Shown: piece by piece, positions 20,301-28,931 of the stretch
Layout: the number at the start of each line of letters is the position of its first letter
How positions within the stretch are numbered: position 1 is the first letter of the stretch
From: Chitinophaga sp. MM2321
Lineage (GTDB): Bacteria > Bacteroidota > Bacteroidia > Chitinophagales > Chitinophagaceae
Length of the DNA: 64,000 nucleotides
Assembly: GCF_964033635.1 (NCBI RefSeq)
Contig: NZ_OZ035533.1
Span: forward strand, 2,356,001-2,420,000
Direction of reading: 5' to 3'
Translations under genes and position numbers: made by a program
Notes under the pieces: generated by a model
Told to the model about the DNA's origin: nothing
Databases searched by the model: none
The model's input: only the letters and a program-made list of their open reading frames with translations

Positions 20301-23300
20301 CCTGATTGTTACGGATTTTCCAGGGGTAAGGCCGGTTACTTCTGTTGCGTGATCGGTAGCGGTTGTGATAGTAGCGCCATTTGCAGCACCAATAATAACC
20401 CATGTACCGGTTTGATCGTCTTCGGGTTTGTTTGCCCCCAGTTTAAATTTACCATTATCACATTGTGTGATATCTATGCCGGCTTTAGCTTCCGGCATAG
20501 ATCTAACCACAACGGTTACATTTTCAGTAACGGAGCAGGCGCCATTTGTAACGGTTACCTCGTAAAGGTTATCACCAATAAATGTAGGTGTATTGGCGAG
20601 AGATGTTCCCGTTCCGACATTAACTCCATTTAGTGTCCATTTTATTGTATAGGCACTATTGGCCGCTTCTATGTTGAGTGCTACGGCCGTTCCTTCACAA
20701 ATCTCAGCAGGATTACCGGTGATATTGACGGTAGGTTCCTGGTCAATTTTAACAGAGAACGGAATCACAGTTACACATCCCTGGTTGTTGCCATTCTGGA
20801 TGGTGAGGGTGAAGTTATAAGTACCTGCTGCTACAGTAGAAGGATAAGTTACATTGATAGGACTTACACCTGTCCAGGTAGCATCTACTATGTTTGTGAA
20901 GCCCGCCATTGGCGTGGGTACGTCAGCTTTAATGCTGTATTTGGTAATAGTACCATCAACAGCAGAGAAAGCGAGATTAAAGGCCCCCTTGCTGTTACAT
21001 ACCGCTGCAATAGGTGCAATGGTTAGTGTAGGCGCTTCCGTGAGTGTTAATACTACCTCAGATGTAGTCGCGGTACATACCCCATTTGAAATGGTCCAGG
21101 TGAGCGTTACCTGCTGTGAGGTAGGCGTGGCCGGCAGTGTGGCTATTGCATTCGGTACGTCGTCATGATCGAAGGTCACATTGGAACCGGCAGGAGCGGT
21201 CCACTTACCGGTTTCACCAGTTTTTATGGGACTACCACTGAGCTGGAAAGTAGTAATACCGCACTGCGTGATCGGCGCACCATTTTTGTTTTCGCTGAGC
21301 GGTAGTGTATTCGTAAACGTTACCTCTTTGCTGGAAGTGCAGGAACTGTTACCCTTGTTGGTCACTGTCCATATAAGCGTCACCGACTTACCGGCAGGTA
21401 ATCCTGTCAGTGTGGTGTTGTTACTGGTGGTACTGGTGATGGTAGCACCATTGTTGATACCACCTTTAAATGACCATACACCTTCCTGGTCAGTGAGTGG
21501 AGCAGTTGACTTCAGATTGAAGTTGGGAACGTTACACTGGCTGTATCCCGGATCCGGAGCTGCAACCGGCATAGACCGCAGGGTTACGGTGATGTTGTCT
21601 TCCACCACACAGGCACCATTGGTAACGGTCACTTTATAAATATTGTCTCCAACCTTAGTCGGTTTGTGTATGAGCGTGGCCCCTGTTTCAGTTAAAGCGT
21701 TGCCATTGAGTTCCCATTTGATCGTATACCCCGGGGCAGTATTCGCCGCGTCAATGCTGAATGTTACTGTTGCTCCTTCACAGATATCCAGTGGAGCTCC
21801 GGTGATGGCTACGGTAGGTTCCTGATCAATTTTAACAGAGAATGGAATCACAGTTACACATCCCTGGTTGTCGCCATTCTGGATGGTAAGGGTGAAGTTA
21901 TAAGTACCCGCTGCTACAGTAGAAGGATAAGTTACATTGATAGGACTTACACCTGTCCAGGTAGCATCTACTATGTTTGTGAAGCCCGCCATTGGCGTGG
22001 GTACGTCAGCTTTAATGCTGTATTTGGTAATGGTACCATCAACAGCAGAGAAAGCGAGATTAAAGGAACCCTTGCTGTTACATACCGCTGCAATAGGTGC
22101 AATGGTTAGTGTAGGCGCTTCCGTGAGTGTTAATACTACCTCAGATGTAGTCGCGGTACATACCCCATTTGAAATGGTCCAGGTGAGCGTTACCTGCTGT
22201 GAGGTAGGCGTGGCTGGCAGTGTGGCTATTGCATTCGGTGCGTCGTCATGATCGAAGGTCACATTGGAACCGGCAGGAGCGGTCCACTTGCCGGTTTCAC
22301 CGGTTTTTATGGGACTACCACTGAGCTGGAAAGTAGTAATACCGCACTGCGTGATCGGCGCACCATTTTTGTTTTCGCTGAGCGGTAGTGTATTTGTTAA
22401 TACTATCTCTGCAAAATGATTACAGCTACTGTTATTCGTATTGCTGACTGTCCACCTGAGCGTAACAGCTGTTCCGGCGGTAAGGCCGGTTACTGTTGTG
22501 AGCGGATCAGTAGCTGTAGTGATAGTAGCGCCATTGGCAGCGCCAATAATAGACCATTCACCCTGCTGATCAGCAATTGGTATAGCCGGATCCCATACCG
22601 CTGCCATCTTGAAAGTACCATTATCACAGTGGGAAATATTTATACCGGCATTAGCTACGGGCACGGATCTAACTACAACGGTTACATTTTCAGTAACAGA
22701 GCAGGCGCCATTTGTAACGGTTACCTCGTAAAGGTTATCACCAATAAATGTAGGTGTATTGGTGAGGGATGTTCCCGTTCCAACATTAACTCCATTCAGT
22801 GTCCATTGTATTGTATAGGCGCCATTGGCAGCATCGATGTTGAGTGCTACGGCCGTTCCTTTACAAATTTCAGCAGGATTACCGGTGATGGCTACGGTAG
22901 GTTCCTGATCAATTTTAACAGAGAATGGAATCACAGTTACACATCCCTGGTTGTTTCCATTCTGGATGGTAAGGGTGAAGTTATAAGTACCTGCTGCTAC
23001 AGTAGAAGGATAAGTTACATTGATAGGACTTACACCTGTCCAGGTAGCATCTACTATGTTTGTGAAGCCCGCCATTGGCGTGGGTACGTCAGCTTTAATA
23101 CTGTATTTGGTAATAGTACCATCTACAGCAGAGAAAGCGAGATTAAAAGACCCCTTACTGTTACATACCGCAGCAATAGGCGCAATGGTTAGTGTAGGCG
23201 CTTCCGTGAGTGTTAATACTACCTCAGATGTAGTCGCGGTACATACGCCATTTGAAATGGTCCAGGTGAGCGTTACCTGCTGTGAGGTAGGCGTGGCTGG

Positions 23301-26300
23301 CAGCGTGGCTATTGCATTCGGTGCGTCGTCATGATCGAAGGTCACACCGGAGCCAGCAGGAGCCGTCCACTTACCGGTTTCACCGGTTTTTATGGGACTA
23401 CCACTGAGTTGGAAAGTAGTAATACCACACTGCGTGATCGGCGCACCATTTTTGTTTTCGCTGAGCGGCAGTGTATTCGTTAATACAATATCCGCAAAAT
23501 CAGTACAGCTACTGTTATTCGTATTGCTGACTGTCCACCTGAGCGTAACAGCTGTTCCGGCGGTAAGGCCGGTTACTGTTGTGAGGGGATCAGTAGCTGT
23601 AGTGATAGTAGCGCCATTGGCAGCACCAACAATAAACCATTTTCCTTGCTGATCCGCAGTTGGTATAGCCGGATCCCATACCGCCGCCATCTGGAAAGTA
23701 CCATTATCACAGTGGGAAATGTTTATACCGGCATTAGCTACGGGCACGGATCTAACTACAACGGTTACATTTTCAGTAACAGAGCAGGCGCCATTTGTAA
23801 CGGTTACCTCGTAAATGTTATCACCAATAGAGGTAGGTGTATTGGCGAGAGATGTTCCCGTTCCGACATTAACTCCATTCAGTGTCCATTGTATTGTATA
23901 GGCGCCATTGGCAGCATCGATGTTGAGTGCTACGGCCGTTCCTTTACAAATTTCAGCAGGATTACCGGTGATATTGACGGTAGGTTCCTGGTCAATTTTA
24001 ACAGAGAACGGAATCACAGTTACACATCCCTGGTTGTCGCCATTCTGGATGGTGAGGGTGAAGTTATAAGTACCCGCTGCTACAGTAGAAGGATAAGTTA
24101 CATTGATAGGACTTACACCTGTCCAGGTAGCATCTACTATGTCTGTGAAGCCTGCCATTGGCGTGGGTACATCAGCTTTAATGCTGTATTTGGTAATGGT
24201 ACCATCAACAGCAGAGAAAGCGAGATTAAAGGAACCCTTGCTGTTACATACCGCAGCAATAGGTGCAATGGTTAGTGTAGGCGCTTCCGTGAGTGTTAAT
24301 ACTACCTCAGATGTGGTCGCGGTACATACGCCATTTGAAACGGTCCAGGTGAGCGTTACCTGCTGTGAGGTAGGCGTGGCCGACAGCGTGGCTATTGCAT
24401 CCGGTGCGTCGTCATGATCGAAGGTCACACCGGAGCCTGCAGGAGCGGTCCACTTACCGGTTTCACCTGTTTTTATGGGACTGCCACTAAGCTGGAAAGT
24501 AGTAATACCACACTGCGTGATCGGCGCACCATTTTTGTTTTCGCTGAGCGGCAGTGTATTCGTTAATACTATATCCGCAAAATCAGTACAGCTACTGTTA
24601 TTCGTATTGCTGACTGTCCACCTGAGCGTAACAGCTGTTCCGGCGGTAAGGCCGGTTACTGTTGTGAGCGGATCAGTAGTTGTAGTGATACTGGCGCCAT
24701 TTGCAGCGCCAATAATAGACCATTTTCCTTGCTGATCCGCAGTTGGTATAGCCGGATCCCATACCGCCGCCATCTTGAAAGTACCATTATCACAGTGGGA
24801 AATGTTTATACCGGCATTAGCTACGGGCACGGATCTAACTACAACGGTTACATTTTCAGTAACAGAGCAGGCGCCATTTGTAACGGTTACCTCGTAAATG
24901 TTATCACCAATAAAGGTAGGTGTATTGGCGAGAGATGTTCCCGTTCCGACATTAACTCCATTCAGTGTCCATTGTATTGTATAGGCGCCATTGGCAGCAT
25001 CGATGCTGAGTGCTACGGCCGTTCCTTTACAAATTTCAGCAGGATTACCGGTGATGGCTACGGTAGGTTCCTGATCAATTTTAACAGAGAACGGAATCAC
25101 AGTTACACATCCCTGGTTGTTTCCATTCTGGATGGTAAGGGTGAAGTTATAAGTACCTGCTGCTACAGTAGAAGGATAAGTTACATTGATAGGACTTACA
25201 CCTGTCCAGGTAGCACCTACTATGTCTGTGAAGCCCGCCATTGGCGTGGGTACGTCAGCTTTAATGCTGTATTTGGTAATAGTACCATCAACAGCAGAGA
25301 AAGCGAGATTAAAGGAACCCTTACTGTTACATACCGCAGCAATAGGCGCAATGGTTAGTGTAGGCGCTTCCGTGAGTGTTAATACTACCTCAGATGTAGT
25401 CGCGGTACATACGCCATTTGAAATGGTCCAGGTGAGCGTTACCTGCTGTGAGGTAGGCGTGGCCGGCAGTGTGGCTATTGCATTCGGTGCGTCGTCATGA
25501 TCGAAGGTCACACCGGAGCCAGCAGGAGCCGTCCACTTACCGGTTTCACCGGTTTTTAAGGTATTGCCACTGAGCTGGAAAGTAGTAATACCACACTGCG
25601 TGATCGGATTACCCGCTACGCTGACAGTGATCGGCAGTGTATTCGTTAATACAATATCCGCAAAATTAGAACAGCTACTGTTATTCGTATTGCTGACCGT
25701 CCACCTGAGCGTAACAGCAGTTCCGGCAGTAAGACCAGTTACAGTTGTGAGCGGATCAGTAGTTGTAGTGATACTGGCGCCATTTGCAGTACCAACAATA
25801 GACCATTCACCTTTCTGATCAGCAATTGGTATAGCCGGATCCCATACCGCCGCCATCTGGAAAGTACCATTATCACAGTGGGAAATGTTTATACCGGCAT
25901 TAGCTATCGGAACAGCATTCACGATTACATCCTGGGAAACTGTTTCTGTACATGTTCCGTTTACTACGGTCACACTGTAAACCTTGATTCCTGCGGGTGC
26001 AGATGGTGTATGCGTGAGCGTAAGGCTGTTCGTACCAACAGTCACCCCATCTACTTTCCAGGTTTTGGTATAAGTACTGTTAGCTGCTTCGATGCTAAGG
26101 GTAACACCGGCGCCAAGACAGATATCCAAAGGATTACCGGTGATGGTTACTGTTGGCTTTTCATCCAGCTTAACAGTAAAAGGAATATCAGCGGTACATC
26201 CTGCATTGGTACCATCCTGTACACTCAATATAAAATTATAAGTACCGGCAGCAACAGGGCCTGTATAGTCCACCACAATAGTATTACCAGTGGTAGGCCA

Positions 26301-28931
26301 TGGCGTAGTGGTCGCTGCAGCTACAAATCCGGGCATAGGCGTAGGTGTGCCTGGCTTAACGGTATATTCCGTTACAGTTCCTGTAAGTCCGGAGAATGTA
26401 ATCGTGAACTTATTATCAGCATTACAAACTGCCGCCGCGGTGGCCGTAAGGGTGGGTGCTTTCCTCCGGTGTAAAATAACGGTGGAAGTGGCATCCAGGC
26501 ATTTGCCGTTTGTGACGGTCCAGGTAAGTGTTACATCTTTCACCACTGGTGTTGCTGACATGGTTGCGATGGCATCGTATCTGGTAGCATCATCAAAGGT
26601 CACACCAGAGCCGGCAGTGACCGTCCATTTACCAGTTTCATACTCACCGGGTTCGTTGGCGCCCAACTGGAATGTATTGATACCGCATTGGGTGATAGCT
26701 GTTCCTGCGTCACTAACAGGTTCCGGCAAACTGGTTAAAGTCAGGGAAGCCTCGTCAGCGCAATCTGTTTTGTTGTCATTGGTAATGGTCCATATCAGCG
26801 TCACGCTTTTGCCAGCCGGCAGTCCGGTAACAGTACTGTTGTAGAGTGCCGGGTTGGTGATCGTCGCACCATTATCTATTCCATCTTTAAATGTCCATTG
26901 ACCAGTTTGACCGGCAGGTGGTTGATTACCAGTGAGTGTAAAGGTAGGGGAGGTGATACACTGTACCTGATCAGGTCCCACGGTTGCATCCGGCAGCGTA
27001 TGCACGATTACTTCCATGTTGTCATCCACTACACAAACTCCATTCGTTACCGTTACATTATAGATGTTATGGAATGCACCTGTAGTAGCTGTAGTAGGAG
27101 TATGGGTCAGCGTTACATCTGTTTCACCTGGTATCAACGTACCATTCAGATCCCATTTAATATCATAATCTTTATTCTCTTCCTGGATATCCAGTTTCAC
27201 TTCGTCACCCAGACAGATTTCTTTCGGAGTGAGGAGGCTTACATTTACAACAGGAGGGTCATATACGACAATTTCGGCGCGGTTACTATCCTTACAGACT
27301 TTAGCATTACCATATGATTTCTCACCCACTACTTCATAGGTAGTGGTAACTGTTGGAGATACGGTAAGCGTCTGGCCGGTAACAATCGGGATTACCTTCC
27401 ATTCATAGCTATCATATTTATCATCAACAGTAAGGGTAGCTGTTGCTCCGGAACATATTTCCGATCCGGTAATGGTAATCTGTGGTTGTGGGAGGATCGT
27501 TATCTTCACGGGGCGCGACGGCGCGGCGCATCCTGTCAGGCTAAGGTTGTCCTTTTCTGTAATGCCCACGCGGTAATAGTAAGTTTTTTCGACATTGGGA
27601 TCGCCTTTCAATGCACCAGGGCCAAAATGTAAGACAGGTGTTGTTGCACCTGAAATCACACCGGCGTTCACGGGACCGTCCACAATATCTACATAGGTAG
27701 CTTCGAGGCCATCAGGGCTAATCTGCCATTTATAGGTTGGCTGATCGAAATAGTCTATAGGATTCAAGAAGGCGGTCAGGTCGAGTACAGCACCGCCACA
27801 CACCCTGTCTTCCGTTCTTTGTTCATCCTTCAGACCATCCACAAATGCAAATATATCAGGGCTGCAATATTTAAATTCAATATCATCAATAGCGATGTCA
27901 TTACCGCAACCGCCGTAGTTGTTGTTGATGATGGTTAAGTCTACCGATGTAAGCTTTGTTTTAAAACTACCTCCATATTGCTGCCATTCCGGCTTCTTGA
28001 GGTTCATCGATACATCATAGGTATTAAATCGTCCTATTTCTTTCCCGGTACCTGTTTCCGAGAGTACAAAAGTTACACCGGCGTAGTGGTAGCCATCCGG
28101 TTTGGAAGTTGTTGACCTGGCACAACCATCATAAAAAGTGGCGAGTGAGTTCACGTTCATGAACCAGGCCGAAAAGGAATAAATAGAACCAGGACAAAGC
28201 CCGGTGATCGTTCTTTTATAAAATGCTTTTTTCTCAAGCGCAGAATTCGCTACCAGCATGGCGCCTACGGAGTCGGGTGCTAAGAAGTTCTGGGTATGAT
28301 CCTGTGAGCTTACCCATTCAGTTCTCAATTGTGTATTATAATAAACAGCATAATAGTTATCATCGAGTTGACCGGAACCAAAGAGGTACCTGTCTGCAGC
28401 AGGCTGGATGCCATCAATGATATCATTCTTTTTTTGCGCATTTCCCGTCTTCATACGGCCAAAGTCTTCTTTGAACCCTGCCATGGTACTGATGGTACCG
28501 GGACAAGCACTCATATCACAGTTCTGAACAGTAATTGTTTTGGAGACAGTATATGGAGTACTATTACTAGTTTTATAAATTTTTACAGTAAAGGTATAGG
28601 TGCCTTCTTTCTTTAGTCTGATGGTCATTGCGGTGACGCCGGGATAGGTGGTGTTCGGCTTTTGACCGAGCCACATAGCGCCTGGTCCCGGAGTAACACC
28701 GGTACCTGTCCAGAACACCATCTCGTAGTCTGCAGGGGCGAGGGCGGGTGATACGCTCCAGTCCATATGGTCAGGATTGAAGTCTTTGTCCCATAAGAGT
28801 CCGTTCAGGCTGGCTAAACTTCCCTTACATACGTTGTCGGGAGCGTTTATAAATGCCTTTTGTGCTGTTGTCGTGACGGACATCAGCATAAGACCCAGAA
28901 TCAGGTATAAAAAGGATAAAAAAGGTTTCAT
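14382..28931 (-). CDS. Giant multidomain surface adhesin with T9SS/gliding-motility C-terminal domain (4849 aa)
   Basis: A signal peptide (MKPFLSFLYLILGLMLMSVTTTAQ) is followed by an Ig-like region and a ~200-residue jelly-roll/lectin-like domain (~145-355, CPGTISTMAG to AIDDIEFKYC). Next come Ig/PKD-like modules with paired cysteines: a long 361-residue repeat array (~1000-2970), an array of ~88-residue modules (~3190-3720), five to six HYR domains (APVFTTPAPANVTVDCDK type, ~3820-4330), about six ~85-residue modules of the VDLGRDTTICGGNSLVLDAG type (~4400-4740), and a terminal gliding-motility-associated/type B T9SS sorting domain (FPNAFSPNGDGRNDVF ... GEVTVIR). The architecture is that of a SprB-like secreted adhesin exported by the type IX system. 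No enzyme domain is seen. The 14.5-kb gene is uninterrupted. Confidence 0.93.
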   Translation of the reverse strand: MKPFLSFLYLILGLMLMSVTTTAQKAFINAPDNVCKGSLASLNGLLWDKDFNPDHMDWSVSPALAPADYEMVFWTGTGVTPGPGAMWLGQKPNTTYPGVTAMTIRLKKEGTYTFTVKIYKTSNSTPYTVSKTITVQNCDMSACPGTISTMAGFKEDFGRMKTGNAQKKNDIIDGIQPAADRYLFGSGQLDDNYYAVYYNTQLRTEWVSSQDHTQNFLAPDSVGAMLVANSALEKKAFYKRTITGLCPGSIYSFSAWFMNVNSLATFYDGCARSTTSKPDGYHYAGVTFVLSETGTGKEIGRFNTYDVSMNLKKPEWQQYGGSFKTKLTSVDLTIINNNYGGCGNDIAIDDIEFKYCSPDIFAFVDGLKDEQRTEDRVCGGAVLDLTAFLNPIDYFDQPTYKWQISPDGLEATYVDIVDGPVNAGVISGATTPVLHFGPGALKGDPNVEKTYYYRVGITEKDNLSLTGCAAPSRPVKITILPQPQITITGSEICSGATATLTVDDKYDSYEWKVIPIVTGQTLTVSPTVTTTYEVVGEKSYGNAKVCKDSNRAEIVVYDPPVVNVSLLTPKEICLGDEVKLDIQEENKDYDIKWDLNGTLIPGETDVTLTHTPTTATTGAFHNIYNVTVTNGVCVVDDNMEVIVHTLPDATVGPDQVQCITSPTFTLTGNQPPAGQTGQWTFKDGIDNGATITNPALYNSTVTGLPAGKSVTLIWTITNDNKTDCADEASLTLTSLPEPVSDAGTAITQCGINTFQLGANEPGEYETGKWTVTAGSGVTFDDATRYDAIATMSATPVVKDVTLTWTVTNGKCLDATSTVILHRRKAPTLTATAAAVCNADNKFTITFSGLTGTVTEYTVKPGTPTPMPGFVAAATTTPWPTTGNTIVVDYTGPVAAGTYNFILSVQDGTNAGCTADIPFTVKLDEKPTVTITGNPLDICLGAGVTLSIEAANSTYTKTWKVDGVTVGTNSLTLTHTPSAPAGIKVYSVTVVNGTCTETVSQDVIVNAVPIANAGINISHCDNGTFQMAAVWDPAIPIADQKGEWSIVGTANGASITTTTDPLTTVTGLTAGTAVTLRWTVSNTNNSSCSNFADIVLTNTLPITVSVAGNPITQCGITTFQLSGNTLKTGETGKWTAPAGSGVTFDHDDAPNAIATLPATPTSQQVTLTWTISNGVCTATTSEVVLTLTEAPTLTIAPIAAVCNSKGSFNLAFSAVDGTITKYSIKADVPTPMAGFTDIVGATWTGVSPINVTYPSTVAAGTYNFTLTIQNGNNQGCVTVIPFSVKIDQEPTVAITGNPAEICKGTAVALSIDAANGAYTIQWTLNGVNVGTGTSLANTPTFIGDNIYEVTVTNGACSVTENVTVVVRSVPVANAGINISHCDNGTFKMAAVWDPAIPTADQQGKWSIIGAANGASITTTTDPLTTVTGLTAGTAVTLRWTVSNTNNSSCTDFADIVLTNTLPLSENKNGAPITQCGITTFQLSGSPIKTGETGKWTAPAGSGVTFDHDDAPDAIATLSATPTSQQVTLTWTVSNGVCTATTSEVVLTLTEAPTLTIAPIAAVCNSKGSFNLAFSAVDGTITKYSIKADVPTPMAGFTDIVDATWTGVSPINVTYPSTVAAGTYNFTLTIQNGDNQGCVTVIPFSVKIDQEPTVNITGNPAEICKGTAVALNIDAANGAYTIQWTLNGVNVGTGTSLANTPTSIGDNIYEVTVTNGACSVTENVTVVVRSVPVANAGINISHCDNGTFQMAAVWDPAIPTADQQGKWFIVGAANGATITTATDPLTTVTGLTAGTAVTLRWTVSNTNNSSCTDFADIVLTNTLPLSENKNGAPITQCGITTFQLSGSPIKTGETGKWTAPAGSGVTFDHDDAPNAIATLPATPTSQQVTLTWTISNGVCTATTSEVVLTLTEAPTLTIAPIAAVCNSKGSFNLAFSAVDGTITKYSIKADVPTPMAGFTNIVDATWTGVSPINVTYPSTVAAGTYNFTLTIQNGNNQGCVTVIPFSVKIDQEPTVAITGNPAEICKGTAVALNIDAANGAYTIQWTLNGVNVGTGTSLTNTPTFIGDNLYEVTVTNGACSVTENVTVVVRSVPVANAGINISHCDNGTFKMAAVWDPAIPIADQQGEWSIIGAANGATITTATDPLTTVTGLTAGTAVTLRWTVSNTNNSSCNHFAEIVLTNTLPLSENKNGAPITQCGITTFQLSGSPIKTGETGKWTAPAGSNVTFDHDDAPNAIATLPATPTSQQVTLTWTISNGVCTATTSEVVLTLTEAPTLTIAPIAAVCNSKGSFNLAFSAVDGTITKYSIKADVPTPMAGFTNIVDATWTGVSPINVTYPSTVAAGTYNFTLTIQNGDNQGCVTVIPFSVKIDQEPTVAITGAPLDICEGATVTFSIDAANTAPGYTIKWELNGNALTETGATLIHKPTKVGDNIYKVTVTNGACVVEDNITVTLRSMPVAAPDPGYSQCNVPNFNLKSTAPLTDQEGVWSFKGGINNGATITSTTSNNTTLTGLPAGKSVTLIWTVTNKGNSSCTSSKEVTFTNTLPLSENKNGAPITQCGITTFQLSGSPIKTGETGKWTAPAGSNVTFDHDDVPNAIATLPATPTSQQVTLTWTISNGVCTATTSEVVLTLTEAPTLTIAPIAAVCNSKGAFNLAFSAVDGTITKYSIKADVPTPMAGFTNIVDATWTGVSPINVTYPSTVAAGTYNFTLTIQNGNNQGCVTVIPFSVKIDQEPTVNITGNPAEICEGTAVALNIEAANSAYTIKWTLNGVNVGTGTSLANTPTFIGDNLYEVTVTNGACSVTENVTVVVRSMPEAKAGIDITQCDNGKFKLGANKPEDDQTGTWVIIGAANGATITTATDHATEVTGLTPGKSVTIRWIVTNNYKSTCTATDDIVLTNTPALSENKDGAPIIQCGDPVFQLSGSPIKTGETGKWTAPAGSNVTFDHDDVPNAIATLPATPTSQQVTLTWTISNGVCTATTSHVVLTLNEAPSLTLAAINAVCNSNGTFDVAFSNVKGNITEYSIKAAATKAMPGFTAITKSWSGISPIKVSYPTTTVAGTYNFVLTIRDGKNKGCTTDYNFSVKVQTPSKVPTSITPATIEICDKGDVKLTIVGGSLGTNENGTTNAKWQWYTTACPGTTGSTAVTPDAVSPDGRTATFKNVAVSTTYFVRAESTGACGSSACVSAKVTVYEKPADAYAGPDQKHCNIKTDLQLEGNELNAAGAVGTWTTYNARAVIHNPNLPTSKITLLPGDTATFTWTIKNGVCTTTSDHVFITNYETPATADANKDQENCNNANFTLNGNAPTQYGATGTWTYPTGTTGVTIANKNLANTTVTVAAGKSVTFTWTITNGTCAATSDQVVVTNYALAAKANAGPDQKECNKLTDFVMRANAPGVATGKGNWKDISRIPGRATIKSPTSPTTAVTVPVGDTAILQWSIANGVCDSTFSTVTIINYKKAATAVAGPDQEKCNSTTDFTMEANAPGVASATGTWTDISRRPGRATIKSPNDPFSKVTVPLGDTVILKWTISNGNCTGTSSTVTLINYAKAADAAAGSDQEKCNTTADFTMTADKPSVSSAKGFWSIVKGNALIRSINNPASGVNINIGDTVTLRWTVTNGVCSATSDEVTLINYQAPVAAKAGPNQEHCNDATFKMDASDPAVPGAKGSWKVTSSNAALISISKTDDRKATITVPAGETAVLTWTVSNGVCTATSSSVTLINRKPILGNTIQADQTVCTTEMPMAIRGNLLSGGNGTYTYVWQQNTAGATGPFTTITGATSDIYQPGLLAADTWYRRLVTSGACINNISNVVKITVVNKSPFVTSVPPAITTECVQGKDYTTLFGKPVFSHAPYDNVTLTVTYNDVTVVTSPCLSTITRTWTATDRCGLFVTASQTITIQDTRAPVFTTPAPANVTVDCDKVPAKTDLIAKDDCAGNITIPVVEVRKDIPGATCTSNYQLIRTWTAVDACNTGITLTQVITVKDMSAPVFNMQPPADATVDCDKIPAGTNLTASDNCTPGVITVIPKDSLVHNAGSCASNYIIFRKWTAMDDCGNARAVQQIIRVQDTTRPVFSMPAPNDTIVNCDMVPAWPVITATDNCSGNIQVFTSSKTLKLPGACAGNFLEIRTWTATDDCGNKTVMQQQITVQDTTKPVFTVKPPADTTVSCDNIPKPAFDVAVTDNCSTIGNGLTLSRQIVTESIPGACKSDYRIIRTWIAKDACGNIATMKQVVTVKDTTRPVIMPAPADVVIFCQDKIPSAPVLTATDNCDPAFPKKAIYSEDPFVKDICNGYTIIRRWTIMDACGNKANDVIQRVIIKPCDKPQLIATLPTNCSDNPRIALQPAAKVSLPTFTLVAVTPANVVAGLPLTQSSNIFNLNGATSASFIMTDGKTGCSSDTVTYDLNYIQKPVVNLGRDTTICGGNSLVLDAGAVNFAYSIKWSTGATTQRIKITQAGTYWVNVSNGQCITSDTIKVGLIPTPLVDIPDTTICRGQSVKLDAYVDGAQYLWSNGATTPSILVSTQEQFWVKVMKSACITIDTIKVSVNPPPDISLSRDTAICPDQSIMLTVNSNGGRIKWQTGETSNSIIVNQPGGYWVAVSRDNCVVRDTVNVRMKPGITLDLGPDRNICPDGTVAFDGTNPDAISYLWNDGDTNPVKQVSKAGRYKLAVMDRFCQRVYLDSVRVNITGIPKINLGNDTTMCKGETLTLRAEGGGITSARWDNGSSGPTLEVTNGGTYTVTVFNDCGSATDNITVDFIQCEPKPQFPNAFSPNGDGRNDVFRPIVRGPMFSYELRIFNRWGELIFLSADDHKGWDGKYKGSPVDVGTYVWWLTYKKAAGGSANIIKGEVTVIR
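14720..15720 (-). repeat. Tandem ~85-residue Ig/PKD-like modules near adhesin C-terminus
   Basis: About four to six consecutive modules share the pattern LG(R/N)DTTIC-x-G-x-S/T-L-x-L-A, then a W-S/N-x-G-x-T strand and a G-x-Y-W-V strand. They are diverged at the nucleotide level, unlike the 1083-bp units upstream. Such modules usually precede the gliding C-terminal sorting domain. Confidence 0.75.
15960..17480 (-). repeat. HYR-domain array in the adhesin
   Basis: Five to six ~80-residue units each begin with D-T/M-x-x-P-V-F-x-x-P-P-A-D-x-T-V-D-C-D and end in a RTWTAxDxCGN strand, typical of HYR (hyaline repeat) Ig-like domains. A related upstream unit starts FVTSVPPAITTEC. Confidence 0.8.
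17770..19370 (-). repeat. Array of ~88-residue PKD-like modules in the adhesin
   Basis: Six to seven units at 261-270 nt spacing share AGPDQ/ADAGSDQEKCN-x-x-x-F-x-M at the start and T-W-T-I/V-x-N-G-V-C-x-x-T-S at the end. They are moderately diverged, with length variation of up to three codons. Confidence 0.8.
20020..25920 (-). repeat. Near-identical 1083-bp tandem repeats (361 aa units) in the adhesin
   Basis: A fixed landmark recurs at 20854, 21937, 23020, 24103 and 25186, exactly 1083 bp apart each time; diverged copies flank at 19786 and 26290. Each 361-residue unit holds four Ig/PKD-like submodules with the signatures ITQCGITTFQLSG, APTLTIAPIAAVCNSKG, PAEICKGTAVALNI and AGINISHCDNGTF. 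The copies differ by scattered base changes, so they are real repeats, though copy number could be affected by assembly. Confidence 0.92.

Noticed and set aside
20854..25818. Repeated ~104- and ~209-residue plus-strand frames
   Set aside because: They are antisense shadows of the adhesin repeats, recurring with the same 1083-bp period.
20020..25920. Assembly duplication as the sole cause of the 1083-bp repeats
   Set aside because: Copies differ by many scattered substitutions and one swapped submodule, so they are real units, though the exact number remains to be verified.
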